A stretch of DNA of 64,000 nucleotides from Cellulomonas sp. URHD0024 (GTDB lineage Bacteria > Actinomycetota > Actinomycetes > Actinomycetales > Cellulomonadaceae). The notes below the pieces were generated by a model. It did not search any database, had not been told where the DNA came from, and worked only from the letters and a program-made list of their open reading frames with translations. The translations under genes and the position numbers were made by a program. Every line of letters starts with the position of its first letter. The first letter of the stretch is position 1. This document shows positions 54,802-63,320 of the stretch, one piece after another. Where the stretch lies: positions 311,741 to 375,740 of the forward strand of contig NZ_KE384505.1 in the NCBI RefSeq assembly GCF_000426185.1, read 5' to 3'.

Positions 54802-55188
54802 ATGACCGGCATGTGGAAACCAGGTCGGGAGCAACGCGAGCTCCGCAGGCTGCTGAAAGGACGTCCCAGGTTCAAGGTCTTCTTCTCGAAGAGCCTGGTA
54901 TCGGCCAGCCTGTGGGACTACGGCGAGGACGAGCTCGCCGAGCGCGCCCTGGCAATCGATGACTCGGACTTGCTGTCGATCCAGGCGATCGCTGCGTGGT
55001 ACGAGGATCCCACCTATCCGCTCCCGGTCGAGGGGCAACGCATCACCCACAACCACGTCACTGCGCTCGCCGCGATCACGTACTTCGAGGGAGCAGTCCG
55101 ACCCCTCGTCCGAAGTCGCCGACGTCCCGCGAAGAACCGCCCGGCCCGATTCGATCCCGTGCCGCCGGACGCCGCCGCAGGCTTGTGA
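54802..55188 (+). CDS. Small orphan protein
   Basis: 128 aa, no recognised domain. MWKPGREQRELRRLLKGRPRFKVFF is followed by SKSLVSASLWDYGEDELAERALAIDDSDLLSIQAIAAWYEDPTYPLPV and a basic tail. ATG at 54802 and 54811 are both possible. The upstream frame stays open, so a longer protein from 54568 cannot be excluded. Typical of the single small orphans in this accessory strip. Confidence 0.5.
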   Translation: MTGMWKPGREQRELRRLLKGRPRFKVFFSKSLVSASLWDYGEDELAERALAIDDSDLLSIQAIAAWYEDPTYPLPVEGQRITHNHVTALAAITYFEGAVRPLVRSRRRPAKNRPARFDPVPPDAAAGL

Positions 55189-55315
55189 CGCCGGTCCGGG
55201 CACGACGACTCGTCCTCGCCGGTCAGCCATCGCGCCTGCTTGAGCGGCGCTCGGTGGTCGTGTGATCCGCGTCTGAGACCACCGTCGCGGCAAGGCCGCC
55301 GGTACGTTGTGCGGC

Positions 55316-55768
55316 GTGATCATCGAGGACTCCGATCCGTCCGTTCTCCGCGTCGCGACGTCGGCTGGACTGCAGCTGGAGTTCGAGAAGGCCTACCCGT
55401 ACGGGCCTGACGATCCCCACGTCGGCGGCATGATCGTGCGCGCGACGGGCCGTGACGTGCGCATCGAGCAGCAGGTCATCCTTGTGGAATCGGGCGGCCC
55501 CGCCGACTTCCTCATCGGGCTGTACGCGGACTTCCGGGGCTGGACCGGGGAACGTGTCTGGCGCTCCCTGGAAGACGAGCTCCGGATCACCGCACAGCAC
55601 GACGGCCGCGTGCACCTGCGCTGGGAACTGACCCATGCTCCGTACCGAGAATCGCCGTGGACGTTCGCGGTCGGCACTCGCCACGGCGCCGGAGAGGACA
55701 TCCGGCAGCTGGCGGAAGCGTTCGAGACGCTGCTCGGCCGGCCGGTGGGAGGTCGCTCGCCAGCGTAG
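55316..55768 (+). CDS. DUF6228-like orphan protein
   Basis: 150 aa. Alternating strands (VLRVATSAGLQLEFEKAY ... DVRIEQQVILVESGGPADFLIGLYADFRGWTGERVWRSLEDELRITAQHDGRVHLRWELTHAP) match the DUF6228 type, small beta-rich proteins often proposed as immunity proteins of polymorphic toxins. The GTG at 55316 is preferred over a TTG at 55307. No adjacent toxin. Assignment by pattern only. Confidence 0.6.
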   Translation: MIIEDSDPSVLRVATSAGLQLEFEKAYPYGPDDPHVGGMIVRATGRDVRIEQQVILVESGGPADFLIGLYADFRGWTGERVWRSLEDELRITAQHDGRVHLRWELTHAPYRESPWTFAVGTRHGAGEDIRQLAEAFETLLGRPVGGRSPA

Positions 55769-56257
55769 CCACCGGGCCCTGGCCGTAGCGCCGTCCGGCA
55801 GGGGGCCTTGACGGACGGTCGGCGGCGACGAAGAGACCCGCGGCCCGTGAGGCAGGGCGTCGCCGTGGAGGTGACCGACCCGGTACAGGGACGCACAGAA
55901 CGGAACTCCTGCTCGGATGCGCAAAGGGATCGGTGCGCAGACCTGCGTGGCACCGCGTCGTCCAGGAACTCGCGGCGGGCGTGGTCAGCACGTGGTGAGC
56001 AGCTGTGTCCAACGGAGTGCAATCAGGGAACTACCTGCACGCATCTGTGCAGGTCACGGCGGTAGGACCGTCCTCGATCGACCTCCTCACGCGCGTGTCG
56101 GCGGTGGGGTCTGTTCGGGCAGCCCGTGGCGGAGGACGCCGACGGGTTCGGTGAACCGCTCCCGTAGCGAAATCGTTATCGACATCGGTATCGTACGGAT
56201 CGTCCGGAATCCGACTGTTGTGCCACAGCGTCGGACCCCGATCGGAGAGGAACAACG
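55769..56257 (+). promoter_or_regulatory. Upstream region of the xylanase gene
   Basis: 489 bp without a gene. The last 90 bp contain a direct repeat, ATCGTTATCG at 56172-56181 and ATCGGTATCG at 56184-56193, spaced 12 bp, a plausible operator for sugar-responsive control. AGAGGA lies just before the ATG. The remainder (55769-56150) shows nothing I can support. Confidence 0.35.
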
Positions 56258-57436
56258 ATGTCCCATTCCAGAACGCTGAGGCGTGCCGCCGCCGTCACCA
56301 TGGCGGCGATCACCGCCTTCGCGCTGTCGACCCCGCTCGCCCAGGCCCACCCCATGCACTCGACGACCCTGCGCGCCGAGGCCCCCCGAGATCTCGAGAT
56401 CGGCAGCGCCGTCTGGGGTCAGCGTGACCTGCTCGACTACAACCGCAAGCACCCCACGCAGTTCCAGCGCATCCTCGCCTCCGAGTTCAGCTCGCTGACC
56501 CCGGAGAACGACATGAAGTGGGCCGAGGTCCACCCCGAGCCCGGCGTCTACGACTTCTCGGGTGCGGACGCCGTCGTGGCCTTCGCGCGGGCGAACCACC
56601 AGGAGGTCCGGGGCCACACGCTGCTCTGGCACAGCCAGAACCCGCAGTGGGTGATCGACGCCAGCGCCACCTGGACCTGCCAAGAGGCGCGCAGTGTCCT
56701 CAAGGACCACATCCGTACCGTCGTCGGGCGCTACGCCGGCAAGATCTACCAGTGGGACGTGGCCAACGAGATCTTCCAGGACGACTGGGACGCCGGCGGT
56801 GTGCGCCTGCGCACCGAGGCCAACCCGTTCCTCAAGGCGTGCGCCGACGACCCGGTCGCGCTCATCGGTGACGCCTTCCGCTGGGCGCACCGGGCGGACC
56901 CCAAGGCGGTCCTCTTCCTCAACGACTACAACGCCGAGGGCATCAACAACAAGACGGACGCCTACTACGCCCTCGCGAAGGAGCTGCTGGCCGACGGCGT
57001 GCCGCTCGGGGGCTTCGGCGCCCAGGGACACCTCAGCCTGATGTACGGCTTCGACGAGTCGATGCAGGCGAACTTCGAGCGGTTCGCGGCGCTCGGGCTG
57101 CAGGTGGCCGTCACCGAGGCGGACGTCCGCATGCCGCTCGGCGAGGACGGGCAGCCGGACGCCGCCCAGATCGCGCTCCAGGCCGAGCGGTACGACAAGA
57201 TGCTCCAGGCCTGCCTCAACGTCCCGTCCTGCACGAGCTTCACGGTCTGGGGCTTCGACGACGGGCGCTCCTGGGTTCCGGGCGTCTTCCCCGAGGGCTA
57301 CGCGACGATCATGACCGAGGACTTCGTCAAGAAGCCGGCCTACTACGCGCTGCTCCAGAGCCTCACCGACGCCACCCCCGGCACGTCCCCGCGAACGCCA
57401 CCGGGACACCACCGGCCGCCGGGACACCACAGGTAG
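56258..57436 (+). CDS. Secreted GH10 endo-beta-1,4-xylanase
   Basis: 392 aa. Signal peptide (AAAVTMAAITAFALSTPLAQA, cleavage near residue 30), then a single GH10 catalytic domain. The acid/base is Glu171 in DVANEIFQDD and the nucleophile Glu287 in VAVTEADVRM; SSLTPENDMKW, GHTLLWHSQNPQW and VWGFDDGRSW are also family markers. It retains configuration and cuts xylan outside the cell. The C-terminus is a Thr/Pro linker ending in PPGHHRPPGHHR with no carbohydrate-binding module after it, as if one had been lost. Confidence 0.94.
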   Translation: MSHSRTLRRAAAVTMAAITAFALSTPLAQAHPMHSTTLRAEAPRDLEIGSAVWGQRDLLDYNRKHPTQFQRILASEFSSLTPENDMKWAEVHPEPGVYDFSGADAVVAFARANHQEVRGHTLLWHSQNPQWVIDASATWTCQEARSVLKDHIRTVVGRYAGKIYQWDVANEIFQDDWDAGGVRLRTEANPFLKACADDPVALIGDAFRWAHRADPKAVLFLNDYNAEGINNKTDAYYALAKELLADGVPLGGFGAQGHLSLMYGFDESMQANFERFAALGLQVAVTEADVRMPLGEDGQPDAAQIALQAERYDKMLQACLNVPSCTSFTVWGFDDGRSWVPGVFPEGYATIMTEDFVKKPAYYALLQSLTDATPGTSPRTPPGHHRPPGHHR

Positions 57437-57455
57437 GACCACTCGATGTGAGCAT

Positions 57456-57492
57456 CGATGGCGCGTGGGCCCGACCGGCCCACGCGCCATCG
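57456..57492 (+). terminator. Hairpin terminator after xylanase gene
   Basis: A perfect 16-bp stem (57456-57471 with 57477-57492) and 5-nt loop, 19 nt after the stop. Confidence 0.85.
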
Positions 57493-57507
57493 CTCTGTAC
57501 AGACCGG

Positions 57508-57536
57508 TTGACTCGAGTCACAGTTGCCCATACGTT
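57508..57536 (+). promoter_or_regulatory. Promoter with palindromic operator, GH16 gene
   Basis: TTGACT (57508-57513), 17 bp, TACGTT (57531-57536): a good housekeeping-type promoter. The perfect 12-bp palindrome TGACTCGAGTCA (57509-57520) overlaps the -35. This implies a ~240-nt leader before the GH16 gene; the rest of 57537-57780 has no gene. Confidence 0.5.
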
Positions 57537-57780
57537 GTCACCCGGCGAAAGCGACTGATCGGCGCAATCGCCGCACTGCGACACGGCGTCGCCCCTCGAC
57601 GTCGCTCACCGACGAGCGGCGAACGAGAGCCCCCCTGGGCCCTCATGCGCCGAGCCGCCGACGTCCGCACCCCTCGCAGCCGGTGTTGCATCCCCTCGCG
57701 CATCCGGCCCTGTGGCGCCCATCGAACGGCAGCCGCCCGCCCGACCGCAGCACACCGCCCGAGAAATGTGGTGCCCCTCC

Positions 57781-59148
57781 ATGACACACGCTCGTACCTC
57801 AGCACGCCTTCGGCTGTCGCAAGCAGCCCTCATCGCGGTCGGCGTCGTCGCCGCCTCGCTCGCGGGGGCCGGCGGCGCCCAGGCTTCCGCTCCGCCGACC
57901 CCGTCCGGCTGGACCCAGCAGTTCGTCGACGACTTCAACGGCGCGGCGAACACCGGCCTGAACACCGGCAACTGGTTGTACGACATCGGCACCGGCTACC
58001 CGGGCGGCGCGTCCGGCTGGGGTACCGGTGAGATCGAGACGATGACCAACAGCACCGCGAACGTCTACCAGGACGGCGCAGGAAACCTCGTCATCAAGCC
58101 GATCCGTGACGGCTCGGGCCGCTGGACCAGCGGCCGCGTCGAGACGCAGCGGACCGACTTCGCCGCACCGGCCGGAGGCAAGCTCCGCATCGAGGCGCGT
58201 CTCCAGCAGCCGAACGTCAGTGGGGCGGCTGCCGCTGGCTACTGGCCGGCCTTCTGGGCGCTCGGCGCCGCCGCCCGCGGCACCGGTGCCTCCGGCTGGC
58301 CCGGGATCGGCGAGATCGACATCATGGAGGACATCAACGGCCTGAGCTCGGAGTTCGCGACGCTGCACTGCGGCACCTCTCCGGGCGGTCCGTGCAACGA
58401 GACCACCGGCATCGGCAGCGGCCAGCGAGCCTGCTCCGGCTGCCAGACGGGCTTCCACACCTACGCGATGGAGCAGGACCGCAGCGTCTCGCCGGAGCAG
58501 ATCCGGTTCTACCTCGACGGGAACAACTTCTTCACCATCGCCGCCAACCGCGTGGACGCGACGACGTGGAACAACGCCACGCACCACGGCTTCTTCCCGA
58601 TCCTCAACGTGGCGATCGGCGGCGGGTTCCCGGCGGCGTTCGGCGGCGGTCCGACCGGCTCGACCCAGTCCGGTGTACCGATGGTGGTCGACTACGTCGC
58701 GGCCTACACCTCCGGCGGATCCACCGGCGGTGGTGGCGGTGGCGGCGGTGGCGGGACAGCCACGGCCGGCTCGATCACCAACGCCAACGGCCTGTGCCTG
58801 GACAACAACGCCGCCAGCACCGCCAACGGCAACAAGGTCCAGGTCTGGGGCTGCAACGGCACCGTCGCGCAGAGGTGGACGTTCGTGCAGGCGGGCACGA
58901 CCCTGCACGTCCAGGGCAAGTGCCTGGACACCTCCGGCGGCGGTACGGCCAACGGCACCAAGGTGCAGCTGTGGGACTGCAACAACACCGGCGCCCAGGT
59001 GTGGATCCCGGGGGCCAACGGGTCCTACCGGAACCCGCAGTCGAACCGGTGCCTCGACGACCCGAACGGGTCGACGACGGCCGGGACCCAGGTGCAGATC
59101 TGGGACTGCAACGGCAGCGGCGCCCAGAACTGGACGCTGCACAGCTGA
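57781..59148 (+). CDS. Secreted GH16 beta-glucanase with ricin-type lectin domain
   Basis: 455 aa. Signal peptide (LRLSQAALIAVGVVAASLAGAGGAQA), then a GH16 domain to about residue 310 with the catalytic ExDxxE: Glu178, Asp180, Glu183 in GEIDIMED. A poly-Gly linker and a C-terminal CBM13/ricin-B trefoil follow, with QxW-type repeats (NGLCLDNNAAS..., GKCLDTSGGG..., NRCLDDPNGS..., each followed by QxW). Probably an endo-beta-1,3-glucanase; linkage preference cannot be fixed. ATG 57781 chosen; 57766 is possible. Confidence 0.93.
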   Translation: MTHARTSARLRLSQAALIAVGVVAASLAGAGGAQASAPPTPSGWTQQFVDDFNGAANTGLNTGNWLYDIGTGYPGGASGWGTGEIETMTNSTANVYQDGAGNLVIKPIRDGSGRWTSGRVETQRTDFAAPAGGKLRIEARLQQPNVSGAAAAGYWPAFWALGAAARGTGASGWPGIGEIDIMEDINGLSSEFATLHCGTSPGGPCNETTGIGSGQRACSGCQTGFHTYAMEQDRSVSPEQIRFYLDGNNFFTIAANRVDATTWNNATHHGFFPILNVAIGGGFPAAFGGGPTGSTQSGVPMVVDYVAAYTSGGSTGGGGGGGGGGTATAGSITNANGLCLDNNAASTANGNKVQVWGCNGTVAQRWTFVQAGTTLHVQGKCLDTSGGGTANGTKVQLWDCNNTGAQVWIPGANGSYRNPQSNRCLDDPNGSTTAGTQVQIWDCNGSGAQNWTLHS

Positions 59149-59152
59149 CCCC

Positions 59153-59184
59153 GTACCGGGGAGGCCTCCGGGCCTCCCCGGTAC
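59153..59184 (+). terminator. Hairpin terminator after GH16 gene
   Basis: A perfect 14-bp stem (59153-59166 with 59171-59184) with 4-nt loop, starting 5 nt after the stop. Confidence 0.85.
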
Positions 59185-59278
59185 GTCCCACGCCAGTCCG
59201 GAAGACGACTGGGGTCGACGGGGACGGCTGTCCGGGGTCAGATGGGCGGTGGAGGAACGCCGAACCGGGGGAGGGTCG

Positions 59279-60841
59279 ATGACGACGAGCGACGGGCGGA
59301 CCACCGACGACCGCACCACCGACGACCGCACCACCGACGACCGCGTCCCCGTCGCCGGCAGCGAGCGCCGGACGGCGACCCGTGTGCCGGTCACCGGGTC
59401 GCAGCAGGCGACCGTCACCGTGGTCCTGCGTCGACGCACGCCGCTCCCGTCGGTCGAGTCGCTCGAGAGCCCGCTCAGCAGCGAGGCGCTCGCCGAGCGG
59501 TTCGGCGCCGATCCGGGCGACGTCGCGACCGTCTCGCAGGTCGTGCAGGCCGCCGGGCTTCGGGTCGAGGAGACCTCGACGGCGTCGCGGACCATGCGGG
59601 TGACCGGGACGGTCGACGAGCTGAGCACCTTCTTCGGCACCCGCCTGTACGAGGCCACGGTCCCGGGGCAGGAGCGAACGTTCCGCGCGCGTCACGGTGC
59701 GCTCACGGTGCCGGGCGCGCTCGGCGAGGTCGTCGTCGCCGTGCTGGGTCTCGACGACCGGCCGCAGGCCTATCCGCGCTCCGAACGAGCAGCGAGCGCC
59801 GCGACGAGCTTCACGCCGCCTGAGCTGGCTGCGCTGTACGGGATGCCGGAGTCCGACGGCGCGGGGCAGACCATCGCGATCATCGAGTTCGGTGGGGGCT
59901 TCGCCCAGAGCGACCTCGACCACTACTTCGGGGGCCTCGGCCTCCCGACGCCGTCGGTGCGGGCGGTCGGCGTCGACGGGGCGAAGAACGTGCCCGGCAA
60001 GGACCCGAACGGCGCCGACGGGGAGGTGCTGCTGGACATCGAGGTCGCCGGCGGCATCGCGCCGGCGGCCCACCAGGTCGTCTACTTCGCACCGAACACG
60101 GACGCGGGCTTCCTCGACGCCGTGACGACGGCGACGCACGCCACGCCGCGACCGGTCGCCATCAGCATCAGCTGGGGCCAGAGCGAGGACCAGTGGACGC
60201 CGCAGGCCCGGGCCGCCATGGACGATGCGTTCGCCGACGCCGGCGCGCTGGGCATCACGGTGACCTGCGCCGCGGGCGACACCGGCAGCGGAGACACCGA
60301 TCCTGCGGGCGGGAACCACGTCGACTTCCCCGCGTCCAGCCCGCACGCGCTCGGCTGCGGCGGGACGACGCTGAGGACCTCCGGCGGGAAGGTCACCAGC
60401 GAGACGGTGTGGAACTCGAACGGCTCGACGGGAGGCGGCGTGAGTGACGTCTTCCCGACACCCTCCTGGCAGGCGAAGGCAGGCGTCCCGACGCGACCGA
60501 CGGGAGGTCGGGGCGTCCCGGACGTCGCTGCGGTGGCCGATCCGAACACGGGCTACGAGGTCTTCGTCGACGGCCACGCCGCGGTGTACGGCGGCACGAG
60601 CGCCGTCGCGCCGCTGTGGGCGGGTCTCGTCGCGCGCATCGCGCACCTGACCGGCGAGTCGCCCGGCTTCGTCCAGCCCGCGCTGTACGCCGGCGCCGCA
60701 CCCGGCACGGCGAGCACCGCGCTGCGCGACATCACGAGCGGCAACAACGGCGCCTTCGCCGCAGGTCCGGGCTGGGACGCGTGCACCGGTCTGGGGGTGC
60801 CGGAGCCGGCCACCGCAGCCGTGCTCGGCGCCGGCGGCTGA
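59279..60841 (+). CDS. S53-family (sedolisin/kumamolisin-type) serine peptidase
   Basis: 520 aa acid serine-carboxyl peptidase. An activation pro-domain (~45-165: TPLPSVESLESPLSSEALAERFGADPGDV ... VDELSTFFGTRLYEA) precedes the catalytic domain starting at FTPPELAALYGMP. The catalytic Glu249 and Asp253 are in GEVLLDIEVAGG, and Ser441 in YGGTSAVAPLW. Oxyanion Asp is in GDTGSGD. The C-terminal GNNGAFAAGPGWDACTGLG is the calcium site region. No signal peptide is visible; the N-terminus is an RTTDD repeat encoded by three 15-bp units. ATG 59279. Confidence 0.92.
   Translation: MTTSDGRTTDDRTTDDRTTDDRVPVAGSERRTATRVPVTGSQQATVTVVLRRRTPLPSVESLESPLSSEALAERFGADPGDVATVSQVVQAAGLRVEETSTASRTMRVTGTVDELSTFFGTRLYEATVPGQERTFRARHGALTVPGALGEVVVAVLGLDDRPQAYPRSERAASAATSFTPPELAALYGMPESDGAGQTIAIIEFGGGFAQSDLDHYFGGLGLPTPSVRAVGVDGAKNVPGKDPNGADGEVLLDIEVAGGIAPAAHQVVYFAPNTDAGFLDAVTTATHATPRPVAISISWGQSEDQWTPQARAAMDDAFADAGALGITVTCAAGDTGSGDTDPAGGNHVDFPASSPHALGCGGTTLRTSGGKVTSETVWNSNGSTGGGVSDVFPTPSWQAKAGVPTRPTGGRGVPDVAAVADPNTGYEVFVDGHAAVYGGTSAVAPLWAGLVARIAHLTGESPGFVQPALYAGAAPGTASTALRDITSGNNGAFAAGPGWDACTGLGVPEPATAAVLGAGG
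59300..59344 (+). repeat. Three perfect 15-bp tandem repeats
   Basis: ACCACCGACGACCGC three times exactly, encoding TTDDR x3 at the N-terminus of the S53 peptidase. In-frame copy-number change would alter the head length. Confidence 0.9.
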
Positions 60842-61152
60842 CGATCCCGCTGCGACGAAGATTCGGGCCACCGATCCGTCCCGGCTCCACGGCGGTAGGC
60901 TCCAGGTTCGTCGGCGATCAATCTGGGGACGATCCTGCCGTGGCGGTACACCGAGACGCCTGGCGGCATGTCACCATCGGCGGAGCACGGCTACGGGCGG
61001 TGCAGGCAAGGGCGCTGCGGGGGGACGCGGAGCCCGTCAGAGCACCTGGCACTCCGGCAGCGGGGTCCGTGGACCCGAGCCGGCCAGGGCGCGCGCCCGA
61101 GGCACGGCGCGCTGCGCCGTAGTCGCGGTGCGGATGCTGCGAAGGAGGAGAA
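60842..61152 (+). other. Intergenic, no gene seen
   Basis: 311 bp between the peptidase and helicase genes. I see no hairpin of terminator strength and no coding frame. It ends in GAAGGAGG at 61141-61148, the ribosome site of the helicase gene. Confidence 0.6.
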
Positions 61153-63297
61153 GTGGCACGAGGAGGTCAACGCGGGTCGGGTCGCGCCCATACGGCGCCC
61201 GCGGCCCAGCGGCGTCCTGCCCCGCGCCCCTCCGAGCAGGGGATCATCCCGGTGCTCGCGGAGGTCGCCCGCGAGGTCGACCGGGCGGTGCAGCGACCGC
61301 CGACGCGCCCGGCGATGCGCACGAAGTTCCAGGTCGTGGCGCTGCTCGTGCGCGAGGAGCGGGCGCGGGTGATGGCCGATGCAGGGCTGAGCACGTCGCG
61401 ACGTACCGAGCAGCTCAAGCGGCTCGACGGGGTGGCGACGATGCTGGCCCGGACTGCCGCCCGGGACACCTCGCTGCTCGAGCTGCTCGCCGAGGAGGCC
61501 CGGGTCTCCGACGCGGCGCGCAACTACAAGGCGACGCTCATGCGTGCCGGCGGGCTGGAGCCCGCGGAGGAGCCTGCGCCACCGCCGCCGGTCGCCCCTC
61601 CGCCGGGGGCAGCGACCCGGGTGGTGCCCCGGTCCGTCATCTCGCGACAGCTGGCGAACCCGTTCCTCGCTCCGGACTACGAGGCCGCGGCCGAGCGGAC
61701 CGCGACCCGAGCCCGTCGACTGGCCGGCTGGGAGCTCCTCGAACCGCTCTTCCGGTCGTTCGAGCGGGCCGCGACCGGCGCGCCCGCCTGCATGCAGCTG
61801 CCCGAGCCGCGCTGGGTGCCCACCCCGGCCGGCCGCGAGCTGATGCCGCACCAGGCCCAGGTCGTCGCGGCGACGGTCGGCGGCCACCGCACGTTCCTGC
61901 TCGCCGACGAGCCGGGTCTCGGCAAGACCGCCCAGGCGCTGCTCGCCGCGCAGGCCGCCGACGCGTACCCGCTGCTGGTCGTCGTCCCCAACGTGGTCAA
62001 GACGAACTGGGCGCACGAGGTGGGGCTGTGGACGCCGTTCCGCCGGTCCACGGTGGTCCACGGCGACGGTGAGCAGGTCGACGGGTTCGCGGACGTCGTG
62101 ATCGTGAACTACGAGCTCCTGGACCGGCACGTCGGGTGGCTCGGCGACCTCGGCTTCCGCGGCATGGTCGTCGACGAGGCGCACTTCATCAAGAACAAGA
62201 CGTCCCAGCGCTCCCAGCACGTGCTCGCGCTGTCCGAGCGGATCCGTGCGCGCGTCGCCCGGCCGCTGCTGATGGCGCTCACCGGCACCCCGCTGATCAA
62301 CGACATCGAGGACTTCCGGGCGATCTGGCAGTTCCTCGGCTGGATCGACGACAGCAAGCCGCTCGGCAAGCTCCAGGCGGCGCTCGAGGAGACCGGGCTC
62401 ACGCCCGCCGACCCTGGCTTCTACGCCGCGGCGCGGGCCAGCGTGATCGACCTGGGCATCGTGCGTCGTCGCAAGGTCGACGTGGTTGCCGACATCCCGG
62501 CCCGTCGGGTCGCGGACCTGCCGGTCGAGCTCGACGGACCCGTGGGCCGCTCGATCCGCGCCGCCGAGGCCGCGCTCACCGCCCGGATGGTCGGGCGCTA
62601 CCGGTCGGCCCTGGAGTTCCGTGGCGAGGGTGCCGCCCTGGACGGGATCGACGACGAGCTCGTCCGTCAGGTGGCGGCGGCGGAGCTGAAGGACTCGAGC
62701 TCGAAGGCCGGCGGCGAGAACGTGTTCACCATGGTCCGTCGGATCGGCCAGGCCAAGGCCGGGCTGGCCGCCGACTACGCCGCTCAGCTCGCGCGCAACG
62801 TCGGCAAGGTCGTGTTCTTCGCGAAGCACGTCGACGTGATGGACCAGGCCGAGCAGACCTTCGCGGACCGCGGGATCCGCTACGCCTCGATCCGCGGCGA
62901 CCAGACGACGAGGACGCGCAACAAGAACATCGCGTCGTTCGTCGACGATCCCGAGGTGCAGATCGCCGTGTGCTCGCTCATGGCGGCCGGCGTCGGGCTG
63001 AACCTCCAGGTCGCCTCCAACCTGGTGCTCGCCGAGCTGTCCTGGACCGACGCGGAGCAGACCCAGGCCATCGACCGGATCCACCGGATCGGTCAGGACC
63101 AGCCCGTCACCGCGTGGCGGATCATCGCCGCGCAGACCGTCGACTCCAAGATCGCCGAGCTGATCGACAGCAAGGCGGGACTGGCCGCGCGGGCGCTGGA
63201 CGGGGCACCGGAGGACGAGGGCTCGTCGTCGACGGACGTCCAGCTGGAGACCCTCGTCGGGCTGCTGACCGATGCCCTCGCCGTGGGCGTGGTCTGA
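61153..63297 (+). CDS. SNF2-family DEAH-box helicase/ATPase
   Basis: 714 aa. A ~220-residue N-terminal region of unrecognised type (LAEVAREVDRAVQRPPTRPAMRTKFQVVALLVREERARVM ...) is followed by the SNF2 core: Walker A DEPGLGKTAQ, DEAH in MVVDEAHFIKNKTSQRS, TGTPLIND, and the C-terminal helicase motifs VVFFAKHVDVMDQ, LMAAGVGLNLQVASN and IDRIHRIGQDQPV. It should be an ATP-driven dsDNA translocase. GTG start after AAGGAGGAG. Stands alone, without nuclease or methylase partners. Confidence 0.9.
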   Translation: MARGGQRGSGRAHTAPAAQRRPAPRPSEQGIIPVLAEVAREVDRAVQRPPTRPAMRTKFQVVALLVREERARVMADAGLSTSRRTEQLKRLDGVATMLARTAARDTSLLELLAEEARVSDAARNYKATLMRAGGLEPAEEPAPPPPVAPPPGAATRVVPRSVISRQLANPFLAPDYEAAAERTATRARRLAGWELLEPLFRSFERAATGAPACMQLPEPRWVPTPAGRELMPHQAQVVAATVGGHRTFLLADEPGLGKTAQALLAAQAADAYPLLVVVPNVVKTNWAHEVGLWTPFRRSTVVHGDGEQVDGFADVVIVNYELLDRHVGWLGDLGFRGMVVDEAHFIKNKTSQRSQHVLALSERIRARVARPLLMALTGTPLINDIEDFRAIWQFLGWIDDSKPLGKLQAALEETGLTPADPGFYAAARASVIDLGIVRRRKVDVVADIPARRVADLPVELDGPVGRSIRAAEAALTARMVGRYRSALEFRGEGAALDGIDDELVRQVAAAELKDSSSKAGGENVFTMVRRIGQAKAGLAADYAAQLARNVGKVVFFAKHVDVMDQAEQTFADRGIRYASIRGDQTTRTRNKNIASFVDDPEVQIAVCSLMAAGVGLNLQVASNLVLAELSWTDAEQTQAIDRIHRIGQDQPVTAWRIIAAQTVDSKIAELIDSKAGLAARALDGAPEDEGSSSTDVQLETLVGLLTDALAVGVV

Positions 63298-63312
63298 GAG
63301 CCACGCCCACGG
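63281..63312. terminator. Bidirectional hairpin after helicase gene
   Basis: A perfect 12-bp stem CCGTGGGCGTGG/CCACGCCCACGG with 8-nt loop. The left arm overlaps the last helicase codons; it faces the convergent membrane-protein gene. Confidence 0.7.
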
Positions 63313-63320
63313 CTGGGACG

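Noticed and set aside
55769..56150. Small ORFs left of the xylanase gene
   Set aside because: All frames are Arg/Ser/Pro-rich shadows without ribosome sites or domain-like pattern.
61153..63297. DISARM/RM-type defence helicase
   Set aside because: No methylase, nuclease or other defence partner adjoins; flanked by a peptidase and a small membrane protein.
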